64,000 nt of DNA from Candidatus Albibeggiatoa sp. nov. BB20 (lineage in GTDB: Bacteria; Pseudomonadota; Gammaproteobacteria; Beggiatoales; Beggiatoaceae): assembly GCA_016744725.1 (NCBI GenBank), contig JADGDW010000002.1:9381-73380 (forward strand), read 5' to 3'. The notes under the pieces are model-generated. The model was not told the DNA's origin. It searched no databases and saw nothing but the letters and a program-made list of their open reading frames with translations. This document shows positions 1 to 11,600 of this stretch, piece by piece (within the stretch, counting starts at the first letter, position 1; every line of letters starts with the position of its first letter). Both the position numbers and the translations under genes were made by a program.

Positions 1-810
1 AACATAGCCTGTGATGTAAGGCACTGGATTAATAATATCAATTTTGACGTTGTTGTCGGCAAGACTTATTGTTTGGGTGATTTGAAATTTGGGATGGGAA
101 AATTCAAGGTTATATTCACCTGCATTCAAAGGTAAAGCATATCCTCCTGCACTGGCAGTCAATGTCTGCTCACCTGTTTCAACCACAGTGATTTGCACAT
201 CAGCAATCCCTTCTCCAACAGAATAAAAGCCATCTTTATCTCTGTCACTATAAATAACTCCCAAAATAAAACCACGAGACTCATTTGAAGAACTTGCAAA
301 AATAGCCGTTAAATTTGACTGTACACCTATTCCTCCTCCTATTAAATTAGAACTGAATCTAATGCCCATTTCTTTGAAATTACTTGATAAGATATTCGCT
401 CTATCATTAGGATTTTTAAATAAATTTTTATACGGTTCTGAAGCACTTGGTGCTTGATTGAAAGGAGGACGTACTGAAAAAGAAAAGCTATAAGTTGCAG
501 TGCTTTCTTGAATCGATTGATATTCATAGCCTGCATTTTCTACGCGCTGAATATAAGTTAAACCACTATTATCACCCGCTGCTTGAGACAATTGTGAATT
601 AAATGCTAAAGCTGGCAGTGAAGCTTCATTTATCGCATCCGCTATATCGAGTCGCTCTGCTTCTGTGGTTGGATTTGCCCGTGCTCGATTAAGCAGTTCT
701 AAAAAAAACTGTTCAGAATTTGTCGGATCACCATACGAATAAGCAAAAACCGATAGTGAATTAATAGATAGAAATAATAAGAGATAAAAACGTGTGAGAA
801 GATTATACAT
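1..810 (-). CDS. Secreted CAP-like protein with SdrD-B/carboxypeptidase-regulatory-type domain (3' end outside window)
   Basis: The frame is open from the ATG at 810 to the window edge, 270 codons with no stop, so the C-terminus is missing. A typical signal peptide (MYNLLTRFYLLLLFLSIN, ending near FAYS) points to export. Residues about 30-75 match the start of bacterial CAP/SCP domains (FFLELLNRARANPTTEAERL, then LPALAFNSQLSQAA). From about residue 175 a segment with RGFILGVIYSDRDKDGFYS and GEGIADVQITVVETG looks like an SdrD-B or carboxypeptidase-regulatory beta-sandwich repeat of surface proteins. The stretch where CAP proteins carry their first conserved histidine (a HSxxM...FSHxG-like segment after the LAFN motif) seems absent: QLSQAAGDNSG runs almost directly into RVENAGYEY. 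A ribosome site (AAGGT) lies about 9 bases upstream. The CAP assignment rests on motif recall; the function is unknown. Confidence 0.7.
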   Translation of the reverse strand, partial: MYNLLTRFYLLLFLSINSLSVFAYSYGDPTNSEQFFLELLNRARANPTTEAERLDIADAINEASLPALAFNSQLSQAAGDNSGLTYIQRVENAGYEYQSIQESTATYSFSFSVRPPFNQAPSASEPYKNLFKNPNDRANILSSNFKEMGIRFSSNLIGGGIGVQSNLTAIFASSSNESRGFILGVIYSDRDKDGFYSVGEGIADVQITVVETGEQTLTASAGGYALPLNAGEYNLEFSHPKFQITQTISLADNNVKIDIINPVPYITGYV

Positions 811-1430
811 ACCATTGTTACCTTGTTATGGCTGATGTGGAGTTGAAATAGTGTTGATAAAACAAACAATTGAAAAGGAAGTATTTAATTTAAAACCCTG
901 TTTGACTTATATTTAACTACTTGAAAATTCATTCCACATCAAGCGTTATTCATAAAGCGTTGAATCATCGCTGCTTTTTCATATAATGTTATCGTAGTTC
1001 TAAAAATTTTGATAGCCATTATGAGCCGTAGCGCAGGTGTCTTAATGGAAGGTTCAGTATGAATTTCGAGAGATGGTTTCTAAGTTTGACCTAGTATTGA
1101 ATCTATAGTGAATTTCTTGTTATGCATTGGACTGGCAGTCCTTTAATATTTTAAATATCAAACACTTTCAAATTTGAGAACTGCCAGTCCTGTATCACTT
1201 TAAAATAAAACAACTATATTATGAAAAGGCAAATCACAGGGGCTGCTTTTTTTATGTCTGCCCATTGTGAAATGATAACCGCTTTATAAAAACCAGAAAA
1301 ATTCAAAAATACAGACTTGCTTCAAATCCATTTAATTGTCAATATAGTCATAATGAGTTTTTGAAAGTATTGGTAAGGATAGCTTTATCCCGTATTTTAG
1401 AACGAGAATAAAAGGTAAATACATACGCTT
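811..1430. other. Intergenic region between divergent CAP-like gene and tyrA, carrying one MITE
   Basis: This 620-bp AT-rich spacer separates two divergently transcribed genes and so must hold promoters for both. The only clear structure is the MITE-like element at 1104-1218. No convincing open frame, tRNA or riboswitch was seen in the rest, and no clean sigma-70 promoter could be assigned. Confidence 0.5.
1104..1218 (+). mobile_element. MITE-like element, copy 1 (115 bp)
   Basis: The left end is TATAGTGAATTTC and the right end AAAACAACTATA, an inverted pair closely matching the other copies. Inside are two palindromic blocks, GGACTGGCAGTCC and GAACTGCCAGTCC, separated by an AT-rich spacer containing TTTAAATATCAA. 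The element has no coding capacity. TA dinucleotides at both ends suggest a TA target, as used by IS630/Tc1-mariner transposases, but no transposase is present in the window. Orientation is defined as the same as the copies at 11762 and 28297. Confidence 0.8.
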
Positions 1431-2291
1431 ATGTTGATTCAACGCTTAACTATTATTGGTGTCGGACTGATTGGAGGATCACTTGCTCTTGCTCTCAAAC
1501 GTAAACAAGCCTGCGGTGAAATTATAGGTTGTGGACGCAGTATCGAAAACTTAAAAAAAGCGATTGAATTAAACATTATTGACCAATACACCACAGATTT
1601 AGCAGAGTCCGTGCAAAATGCCGATGTCGTTATGCTTGCCGTACCTTTAAGTATGATGGCGCAAGTGTTTGAAACAATTCAACCTCATCTGTCTGAAAAT
1701 ACCATTATTACCGATGGTGGCAGTGCCAAAGCGTGTGTAATATCAGATGCACAGCAATATTTAGGTGATAAATATCCGAACTTTGTTGCTGGCCATCCCA
1801 TCGCAGGTACAGAAAAAAGTGGCGCAACAGCAGCTTTTGCCGAACTTTATGATAATCGCCGCGTGATTTTAACCCCTACTGCGGATACAAACCCCCAAGC
1901 CCATGAAAAAATAAAACAAATGTGGCAGTTAGCAGGTGCAAATGTGGTTGATATGGATATTCAAAACCATGACCAAGTATTAGCTGCAACCAGCCATGTC
2001 CCCCATGTATTGGCCTATAGCCTTGTTGATACTTTAGCGTCTATGAATGAGCGCGTTGCTATTTTTGAAAATGCGGCGGGTGGTTTTCGTGATTTTACTC
2101 GTATTGCTTCAAGTAACCCCAAAATGTGGCATGACATCTGTCTTGCAAACCAAGCTGCAGTGCTTGATGTGTTAGCCCAATTCAACGCCGATTTGCAAAT
2201 ACTGACCGATGCGATTGAACGGCAAGATAGTGAAACCATTATGCAAGTTTTTACACGGGCTAAAACCGAACGTGATAATTTTTGTGGCTAG
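1431..2291 (+). CDS. tyrA: Prephenate dehydrogenase
   Basis: This 286-residue protein would oxidatively decarboxylate prephenate to 4-hydroxyphenylpyruvate, a step of tyrosine synthesis. The N-terminus has a Rossmann dinucleotide-binding motif (IIGVGLIGGSLALAL, residues 8-22). The substrate-binding regions of the family follow: TDGGSAK, GHPIAGTEKSG and the helical ATSHVPHVLAYSL. Length fits the stand-alone dehydrogenase without a chorismate mutase or ACT domain. In many gammaproteobacteria this gene sits beside hisC and aroA; here neither is adjacent and the gene stands alone downstream of a MITE. The ATG at 1431 is preceded by a modest AAAGG site. Confidence 0.95.
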   Translation: MLIQRLTIIGVGLIGGSLALALKRKQACGEIIGCGRSIENLKKAIELNIIDQYTTDLAESVQNADVVMLAVPLSMMAQVFETIQPHLSENTIITDGGSAKACVISDAQQYLGDKYPNFVAGHPIAGTEKSGATAAFAELYDNRRVILTPTADTNPQAHEKIKQMWQLAGANVVDMDIQNHDQVLAATSHVPHVLAYSLVDTLASMNERVAIFENAAGGFRDFTRIASSNPKMWHDICLANQAAVLDVLAQFNADLQILTDAIERQDSETIMQVFTRAKTERDNFCG

Positions 2292-2406
2292 TTGCAGCAT
2301 ATTCAAAAATGAATCTTGATTAAGGTCAATTCACCTCATGAGCCTCATTTAACCCATTGAGTATAAATCATTTAAAATCGCACCTATTGTTAACAAAGGA
2401 ATCAGT

Positions 2407-3666
2407 ATGTCGTTAGATGCAAAATGGATTGCAAAAATTGAAGCACTCGCCACATCAAATCCAGGACAGATGTCACAAAATGAATATACTCATATTGCTG
2501 AACAAATTGCTAATAATGTGCCGTGTAATATTCTGGTCTTTGGCTTGGGAAATGATAGCCCTCTTTGGCAAGAGATAAATGCAGGTGGGACAACCATTTT
2601 TATAGAACATGATAAAAAATGGCTTAATACGGTTCAAGAACAAAATCCAGACATTAATGCGTATCTGGTTAAATATAAAACCCGCTTAAAAAATTGGGCG
2701 ACAGATTTGGCGGCTGTAAGCATCAATCCAAATTCATTGGAATTATTTCTACCTGCTGAAGTCTGTTCAACAGATTGGCGATATATTATTGTGGATGCAC
2801 CGCCGGGATACTCAGATAAAATGCCGGGGCGACTTCAAAGTATTCAAGCGGCTTCCAAACTCGCGTATAAAAATTCGCATGGCCAACCCTGTGATATTTT
2901 TGTACATGATTGTGATCGCGTGTCTGAAAGTATTTTTAGTGAATATTTTTTAAGTCATATTAATTTACAAACGAAAATAGATAAAACCAGACATTATCAA
3001 CTGCTTGGGCATGATACTCCTTTGATGAAAAAAGCCATTTATACTGCAATTATTGATGGTTACGATGATATTGCACCACCTCGCTATATCAATGAAGACT
3101 ATGACTACTTTCTATTTACCAATATGGATCATGTGAAAAGTGATTTTTGGAATGTGATTAAAGTTGGAGGCAGTGGCGTTAAATTAGCGCGTCACATCAA
3201 AATCAGACCTGATTTATATTTGAATGGCTATGATTTCAGCGTATGGCTGGACGGCAATGTGATCCAAGCTTGCAATATCAACGATCTCACCAATTTAGCC
3301 CAATACGACATGGTGACAATGAAGCACCCTGATAGAAACTGTCTTTATCAGGAAGTCTTAGCATGTGAACAAAGAGGCTTGGATACACGAGAAACAATGT
3401 ATAAACAAGTGAGTCGATATCAAGCTGATGGCTATCCTGCCGATAATGGGCTAATTGCATCAACGTTTATATTTCGTTACCACAATGAGAAAATAATAAA
3501 ACTCATGAAAATGTGGGATAGCGAAGTACAAGCATTTTCACATCGAGACCAACTTAGTTTTAATTACTGTCTTGAAAAAAATCCCATTAGCTTGGCTTTA
3601 TTGCCTTGGTCAACACTGCAAACGCATTTTCACTACACAAAGCATAAAAAAGATCAAAAAAAATAA
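2407..3666 (+). CDS. Fusion of DUF579 (glucuronoxylan 4-O-methyltransferase-like) and DUF616 (TOD1/MUCI70-like glycosyltransferase) domains
   Basis: The 419-residue protein has two domains. Residues about 40-187 resemble the plant IRX15/GXM family that methylates glucuronic acid in xylan: LVFGLGNDS (43-51), a TIFIEHDKKWL strand, IVDAPPGY (128-135), PGRLQSI and FVHDCDR (165-171). Residues about 205-410 resemble DUF616 (TOD1/MUCI70): IYTAIIDGYD (211-220), FLFTNMD, SVWLDGN (278-284) with a putative metal-binding Asp, HPDRNCLYQE (307-316), RYQADGYPADNGLI and HRDQLSFN (379-386). There is no signal peptide or membrane segment, so it is probably cytoplasmic or membrane-peripheral. The start has a good AAAGGA site. 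The next gene, 44 bp downstream on the same strand, encodes another two-domain glycan enzyme. Domain calls rest on recalled family motifs; donor and acceptor sugars cannot be told. Confidence 0.75.
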   Translation: MSLDAKWIAKIEALATSNPGQMSQNEYTHIAEQIANNVPCNILVFGLGNDSPLWQEINAGGTTIFIEHDKKWLNTVQEQNPDINAYLVKYKTRLKNWATDLAAVSINPNSLELFLPAEVCSTDWRYIIVDAPPGYSDKMPGRLQSIQAASKLAYKNSHGQPCDIFVHDCDRVSESIFSEYFLSHINLQTKIDKTRHYQLLGHDTPLMKKAIYTAIIDGYDDIAPPRYINEDYDYFLFTNMDHVKSDFWNVIKVGGSGVKLARHIKIRPDLYLNGYDFSVWLDGNVIQACNINDLTNLAQYDMVTMKHPDRNCLYQEVLACEQRGLDTRETMYKQVSRYQADGYPADNGLIASTFIFRYHNEKIIKLMKMWDSEVQAFSHRDQLSFNYCLEKNPISLALLPWSTLQTHFHYTKHKKDQKK

Positions 3667-3710
3667 ACTATCAACATCCCTTAAGATTGCATTGAGCCAA
3701 TGAATATATC

Positions 3711-5342
3711 ATGTCAAATCAAACACCAGCATTTACATTACCTCAGTTATTAATTCCAAAAGATCAACAGCTTAGTGTAAGAGGAGTTCAGGTTTTTGTT
3801 GCCTGTGATCCCAGTTATTTTTATGAGCACGCGATTCCCCTAGCCTATTCTCTAAATACCCATTCTCCCCACCATGCGCTACACCTGCATATTTTTGGTC
3901 ATAGGCAAGCTGTAGTGGATCAAATTCGAATGCTGCAACAATGTTTGCAACGCACTCGAATTACATGGAGTTATGAACAGATTGATTTTCCAACTAGAGA
4001 TGAAAAAGCGGTTTATTGCTCTTGTGTGCGATTTATTCGCTTGACTCAATTGATTTCTATTTTCAAAAGACCGATGTTGTCTTTAGATGCTGACAGCTTA
4101 ATTATGTGTCCTTTGGATCGTTTAGCTACAGATGTAGGCCTGAATGAATTGGCGTTAAGAATACGTTTAAATGCTAAAAAAATTGAACATAAGCTCTTAA
4201 CGGGCACAGTCTATTTACAACCCACTCCAAAAATTTTATCTTTTTTTAACCATGTTTCCAACAATATTTTTAAAGCACTGGAAATGGGTACAGCCGAATG
4301 GTATTTAGATCAAATTAGTTTTTATGAAGCGGCTAAAAATACCCCTAATCTCAAAATTCAAGATATTGCACTAAAATATGCCGATTGGGATTTTTCTGAT
4401 AACTCTTGCATTTGGGCTGGAAAAGGGATTAAAAAAGAACAAGATCAATTATATAAACACAGATACAGCCAGTTTAAAAATCAGAGTTTATTAGATGAAT
4501 GGCGTGGCATCTCAAAATCACAAATTCCTAATTTTGCCATTATCGGGGCGATGAAAGCAGGCACAACCAGTTTGTATCAATATCTTTCAGAACATCCAGA
4601 GATTTATTTTTCCAGCAAGGAGAAAGAACCGGGGCATTTTTTACCTTATGCGGCCTATAAGAAGCGAATTAAAACGAATATGGGGGTAAAGATACATTCC
4701 CGTCAACAGGCTATGGAATTATTAATGCCTGATTATCAGGGACAAAAAAGGGTGGGCGATGCTTCGGTATATTACACTCAATTACCCTCAAAAGGACAAG
4801 GTTCACACGCGATTATCCATACGGTTCAACCTAATATGAAGTTTATTTATATATTAAGACATCCTATTGAACGGATTATCTCGCATTATTTTTATCATCT
4901 GGATGATGCTGCCAAAATAGCTCAATTTAATAGTCATCACCCTCAAGCAAAAATAGGGGAGATTGATTTCAGTGAATATATAGAAAAAAGACAAGAAAAC
5001 TTTATTCCTACCAGTTTATATGCTTTACAGCTTTCAAGCTTTTTACCTAAATTTTCAAAATCACAATTTTTAATTCTGACCACAGAAGAACTTAAGCAAC
5101 AACCCCATGAAACCCTAAAAAAGACCTTTGAATTCCTAGATGTTGATAGTCACTTTGTTTGTCAATCTTGCAATGTGCAACATAATTCATCTCATTCAAA
5201 GCAGTCTGCGCCTAAGCCTAAATTTAAGCCTGAGTTATATCGGAAAATATTGCAGTTTGTTTTAGAAGATGTGGCTAAGTTGGAAGCCATGTTTGACCGA
5301 AAATTTGATTGGGATTTTTCTGAACAAAAGTATGTAGAGTAG
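3711..5342 (+). CDS. Bifunctional protein: N-terminal glycosyltransferase-like domain, C-terminal sulfotransferase
   Basis: The 543-residue protein has a C-terminal half (from about 270) that is a PAPS-dependent sulfotransferase. The 5'-phosphosulfate loop is IIGAMKAGTTSLYQYL (277-292) and the 3'-phosphate-binding region FIYILRHPIERIISHYF (378-394), as in heparan-type and other carbohydrate sulfotransferases. The N-terminal half (about 25-240) looks like a GT-A nucleotide-sugar transferase: VFVACDPSYFYEHAIPLAYS, a DxD-like LSLDADSL (123-130) and EWYLDQISFYEA. Together with the upstream gene it suggests a pathway that extends, methylates and sulfates a glycan. No signal peptide or membrane helix is evident. 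The GT family of the N-terminus is uncertain (GT8-like in style). Base composition matches its neighbours. Confidence 0.75.
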   Translation: MSNQTPAFTLPQLLIPKDQQLSVRGVQVFVACDPSYFYEHAIPLAYSLNTHSPHHALHLHIFGHRQAVVDQIRMLQQCLQRTRITWSYEQIDFPTRDEKAVYCSCVRFIRLTQLISIFKRPMLSLDADSLIMCPLDRLATDVGLNELALRIRLNAKKIEHKLLTGTVYLQPTPKILSFFNHVSNNIFKALEMGTAEWYLDQISFYEAAKNTPNLKIQDIALKYADWDFSDNSCIWAGKGIKKEQDQLYKHRYSQFKNQSLLDEWRGISKSQIPNFAIIGAMKAGTTSLYQYLSEHPEIYFSSKEKEPGHFLPYAAYKKRIKTNMGVKIHSRQQAMELLMPDYQGQKRVGDASVYYTQLPSKGQGSHAIIHTVQPNMKFIYILRHPIERIISHYFYHLDDAAKIAQFNSHHPQAKIGEIDFSEYIEKRQENFIPTSLYALQLSSFLPKFSKSQFLILTTEELKQQPHETLKKTFEFLDVDSHFVCQSCNVQHNSSHSKQSAPKPKFKPELYRKILQFVLEDVAKLEAMFDRKFDWDFSEQKYVE

Positions 5343-5348
5343 TGGAAT

Positions 5349-5411
5349 AAGGGCTGGCAATCTGGATATTTAACGATGTCTGTTAATATATTTTCGGGAC
5401 TGCCAACCCTT
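5349..5411. repeat. Degenerate copy of the palindromic MITE core between convergent genes
   Basis: Two divergent halves of the AGGACTGCCAGTCCT-type block lie 46 bp apart (about 5350 and 5396), near the 49-bp spacing of intact elements. The outer arms AAGGGCTGGCA (5349-5359) and TGCCAACCCTT (5401-5411) can pair. The TATAGTC ends are not recognisable. It lies between the convergent sulfotransferase and thiC genes and may act as a terminator for thiC. Confidence 0.5.
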
Positions 5412-5437
5412 GGTCTTAGGTGTTTTTCAGGTCTGAT

Positions 5438-7666
<2,229 letters not shown>

Positions 7667-8497
7667 TTATTTCCAGCTATTCACTTTATCTGGATTTTCT
7701 TCAATCCAGCGTTGAGCATTTGCATGAGGATCAGCATGTTGCTGTTGATTCTGGCTCATTAAAGTTTGTATATCATTTAAGTCTAATTTAAAATTATCTA
7801 ACACTTTATAGACTTCAGGCATATCTTGTTTTAGGCCTTTGCGCACAACGGTATGAATAGATTCCTCACCACCATAAATTTGTTTCGGGTCTTGTAAATA
7901 CTTCAGTGACCAACGATTAAATTTCCAATGAGGTGTCCAAGCAGTTACCGCAACCCACGCTTGATTATCAATGGCATCTGCTAATACTGCGACCATGGTT
8001 GCATCACTACCCTCAATCAAATCAAATTTACGTCGCAATTGATAGCTTTTAATCATTTCTTCCGTTTTACTCATAATCCCTGCACCGGGGTCAATACCAA
8101 TAATTTTGCCATCAAACTTGTCAGCATTTGCCTTTAACTCTGTCAATGACTCAATCTCTACATAATCAGGTACAGCAAGTCCAATCTTAGTCCCTGTCAC
8201 ATTTGCACCTAAATCTTCGATTTCATGACCTACAGCAGTTAAATAGTGTCCATGTGCAGTGGGTAGCCAAGCAGAAACAAAGCCGTCAGCATCTCCACTC
8301 GCAACAGATTGCCACATTACCGCCGCACTTACCGAAATCGTTTTGACTTTATAACCCATATTTTCTAAAACCACGCTAACAATATGAGTGCTGGCAATAC
8401 TATCAGACCATTCAACGTACACCAATTCGACTTTTTCTTGCTGTGCATGAACCGGTGTCAAGCAGCATAAAAATAAGACTAAAGATAATAATCGCAT
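7667..8497 (-). CDS. Glycine betaine/proline-type ABC substrate-binding protein (OpuAC/ProX family)
   Basis: The start is set at the ATG at 8497, which has a strong AAGGAG site 10 bases upstream (8508-8513) and directly begins a signal peptide, MRLLSLVLFLCCLTPVHAQ. The longer open frame upstream adds an unlikely basic leader. The mature protein is a periplasmic solute-binding protein of the glycine-betaine class: LVYVEWSDSIASTHIVSVV, GYKVKTISVSAAVMWQSVA, SAWLPTAHG and IIGIDPGAGIMSKTE are hallmarks. Its ligand could be glycine betaine, choline, proline betaine or a relative. No permease or ATPase gene is next to it, so it must work with components encoded elsewhere or serve another role. It is transcribed divergently from the RND permease gene. 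Confidence 0.88.
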   Translation of the reverse strand: MRLLSLVLFLCCLTPVHAQQEKVELVYVEWSDSIASTHIVSVVLENMGYKVKTISVSAAVMWQSVASGDADGFVSAWLPTAHGHYLTAVGHEIEDLGANVTGTKIGLAVPDYVEIESLTELKANADKFDGKIIGIDPGAGIMSKTEEMIKSYQLRRKFDLIEGSDATMVAVLADAIDNQAWVAVTAWTPHWKFNRWSLKYLQDPKQIYGGEESIHTVVRKGLKQDMPEVYKVLDNFKLDLNDIQTLMSQNQQQHADPHANAQRWIEENPDKVNSWK

Positions 8498-8651
8498 TAA
8501 ATAAATTCTCCTTAAATTGAATTTCACACTAATAGTGTAGCATTTAACCAATACGCTCTAAGTTTAATTCCAGAACAACGCATATATGAAGTAAATGACA
8601 ATGACTGGGCTATAATGCCGTGCAATAACCCATTTTGAATTGGAATATAAG

Positions 8652-11600
8652 ATGATAAATGCACTGATTGATACCGCGATTCGGAGCTCCCGCACCGTTA
8701 TTTTACTGCTGATATTTATTTTATTTTGGGGTTCAATAGCTTATATCAATATGCCGAAAGAATCCGATCCTGATGTTGCGATTCCAATTATTTATATTTC
8801 CATGACCCATGAAGGGATTTCGCCTTCTGATGCTGAGCGATTATTGGTGAGGCCGATGGAAAAGGAGTTGCGAGTGATTGAGGGCGTAAAAGAAATGACC
8901 TCAACTGCAAGTGAAGGATTTGCTTCTGTGATGCTGGAATTTGATGCGGGCTTTGACAGCGAAGTGGCATTGCGTGATGTAATTCAAAAAATGGATATTG
9001 CTAAAGCTGAATTACCACAACAAACAGATGAACCTGTGGTGAGCGAAGTTAATGTGGCGTTATTTCCGATTTTGGTGGTGACATTGTCGGGGGATGTGCC
9101 TGAACGTACATTGCTGACTTTGGCGAGGCAATTAAAAGACTCGATAGAATCAATTCCCGAAGTGTTAAAAGTAGACATTGGTGGCGAGCGTGAAGAAGTG
9201 TTAGACATTATTATCGAGCCGCTGCGTTTGGAGAGCTATCAGCTTTCTTATGATGAAGTGTTTCAGTTTTTTTCGCGTAACAATATTTTAATTGCCGCAG
9301 GTGCATTGGACAGTGGCCAAGGTCGTTTTAATATTAAAGTCCCCGGTGTATTTGAAAACATACAAGATATTTTAGATTTACCGATTAAGACAGAAGGTGA
9401 ACATGTTGTGATGTTGCAAGACATTGCAGATATTCGCCGTACTTTTAAAGATGTCACCACCTTCGCCCGTGTCAATGGCAAGCCCGCGTTAAGCTTAGAA
9501 ATTTCCAAACGCATTGGTACTAATATCATCAGCACCATTGAAAAAGTACGCTATGTAGTTGGTGAAAATAAAAAACATTGGAAAAATAATGTCACGGTTG
9601 GCTTGATTCAAGACAAATCAAATGATGTACGCATCATTTTGAAAGATTTACAGAATAACGTGTTAAGCGCGATTATTTTAGTATTTATTGTGATTGTGGC
9701 GGCTTTAGGTTTACCCACCGCAATGCTGGTAGGGATTGCGATTCCGGGTTCATTTTTACTGGGGATTTTAGCTTTAGCCAATATTGGTGTGACTTTGAAT
9801 ATTGTGGTGCTGTTCAGTTTAATTCTGGCTTCTGGAATGCTGATTGATGGCGCGGTCATCGTCACTGAATTTGCTGATCGAAAAATGTCTGAAGGTGCAT
9901 CGTGCTTTGATGCTTATTCTTTAGCTGCAAAACGTATGGCATGGCCAATTATTGGTTCGACTTCGACCACCTTGGCCGTGTTTTTACCGTTGTTATTTTG
10001 GCCGGGTGTGATAGGCGAATTCATGAAATATTTACCCATGACCGTGTTAGCCACTTTGGTCGCGTCTCTATTTATGGCTTTGATTTTTATGCCAACATTA
10101 GGTGCACACTTCGGTGTCTCCAGTAGCCAGAAGGTCAGTAATCATGATAACGCGCCATTAGATACCATTCGCGGATTGACAGGTCTGTATGTGCGTATGA
10201 TGCGGGTGCTGCTGCGTTTTCCCATATTAGTGCTATTGCTTGCGATTGCAATGTTGGTTGGTGTCAATATGGTTTATGCCAAATATGGTAAAGGGGTTGA
10301 ATTTTTCCCTGCTGTTGAACCTCAAACCGCCGCCGTCAATATTCGAACCCGTGGTGATTTATCGGTACAAGAACGTGATGCGGTGGTCAAAAAGGTAGAG
10401 CAAGAAATTTTAGCTTTACAGGATGAAAAGCATGAATTCAAAAGTATTTACACTTTGTCAGGCATGATGGGAGGTGGAAGCAGGGAATTGCCTTCTGATG
10501 CGATTGGGGTGATTCAACTTGAATTTGCAGATTGGCAGCAACGTCGCCCCGCCAGTGATATTTTAACCGAGGTGCGACAGCGTGTCGCTCATGTAGCAGG
10601 TGTCATCATTGAAGTGCGGAAACAGGAAGGAGGACCTACCGAAGGCAAGCCGATTCAAATTCAAGTCAGTTCGATTTATCCAGAGCAGTTGTTCGCCGCG
10701 ACAGAAAAGCTTTCACAAGGCCTGCAACAAATTCCTGATTTAGTCGATATTGAAGATAATCGCCCTTTACCGGGGATTGATTGGACAATTAAAGTTGATC
10801 GTAAGCAAGCCAGCCGATTTGGGGTTGATGTCAGTGCCGTTGGCAGTACTGTGCAATTGGTGACTAATGGTATTTTTGTTGGTGAATATCGGCCAAATGA
10901 TGCAGATGAAGAGCTGGACATTCGGATTCGTTTTCCTGCGCAGTATCGCCATTTAGAAACATTGGATCAGTTACGGATTAATACACCACAAGGTGTTGTG
11001 CCTTTGAGTTTATTCGTTGAGCGTATTGCTCAGCAACAAACAGGGACGATTAAGCGTAGTGATGAGAAACGAGTATATACGGTGCAAACTGATGTGGCGG
11101 AAGGCATTTTAGTTAATGATAAGTTAATTGAGATTCGAGCATGGCTTGAGAAGCAAGATTTTCCTGCAACGGTGAGTTTGGAGTTTAAAGGTGAGGATGA
11201 GGAGCAACGTGATGCTGAGGCCTTTTTATCTAAAGCATTTGGGATTGCCTTGTTTAGTATTATGTTGATTTTGGTGGCACAATTTAATAGTTTTTATCAG
11301 ACTTTGTTGATTTTGAGTGCGGTGATTTTATCTACGATTGGGGTGTTGATTGGTTTGTTGGTGACGCAGCAGCCGTTTGGAATTGTGATGTGTGGCATTG
11401 GGGTGATTGCGTTGGCGGGAATTGTGGTGAATAACAATATTGTGTTGATTGATACGTTTAATTTGTACTATCGTTCGGGGATGAGTTCTGATGAGGCGAT
11501 TTTGCGTACTTGCGCCCAACGTTTGCGGCCTGTGATGTTAACCACCACCACGACGATTTTGGGTTTGTTGCCGATGGTGTTGTCTATGAATATTGATTTA

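Noticed and set aside
8640..8651. TTG at 8640 as the RND permease start
   Set aside because: The ATG at 8652 has better spacing from the GGA site and begins the conserved N-terminal helix.
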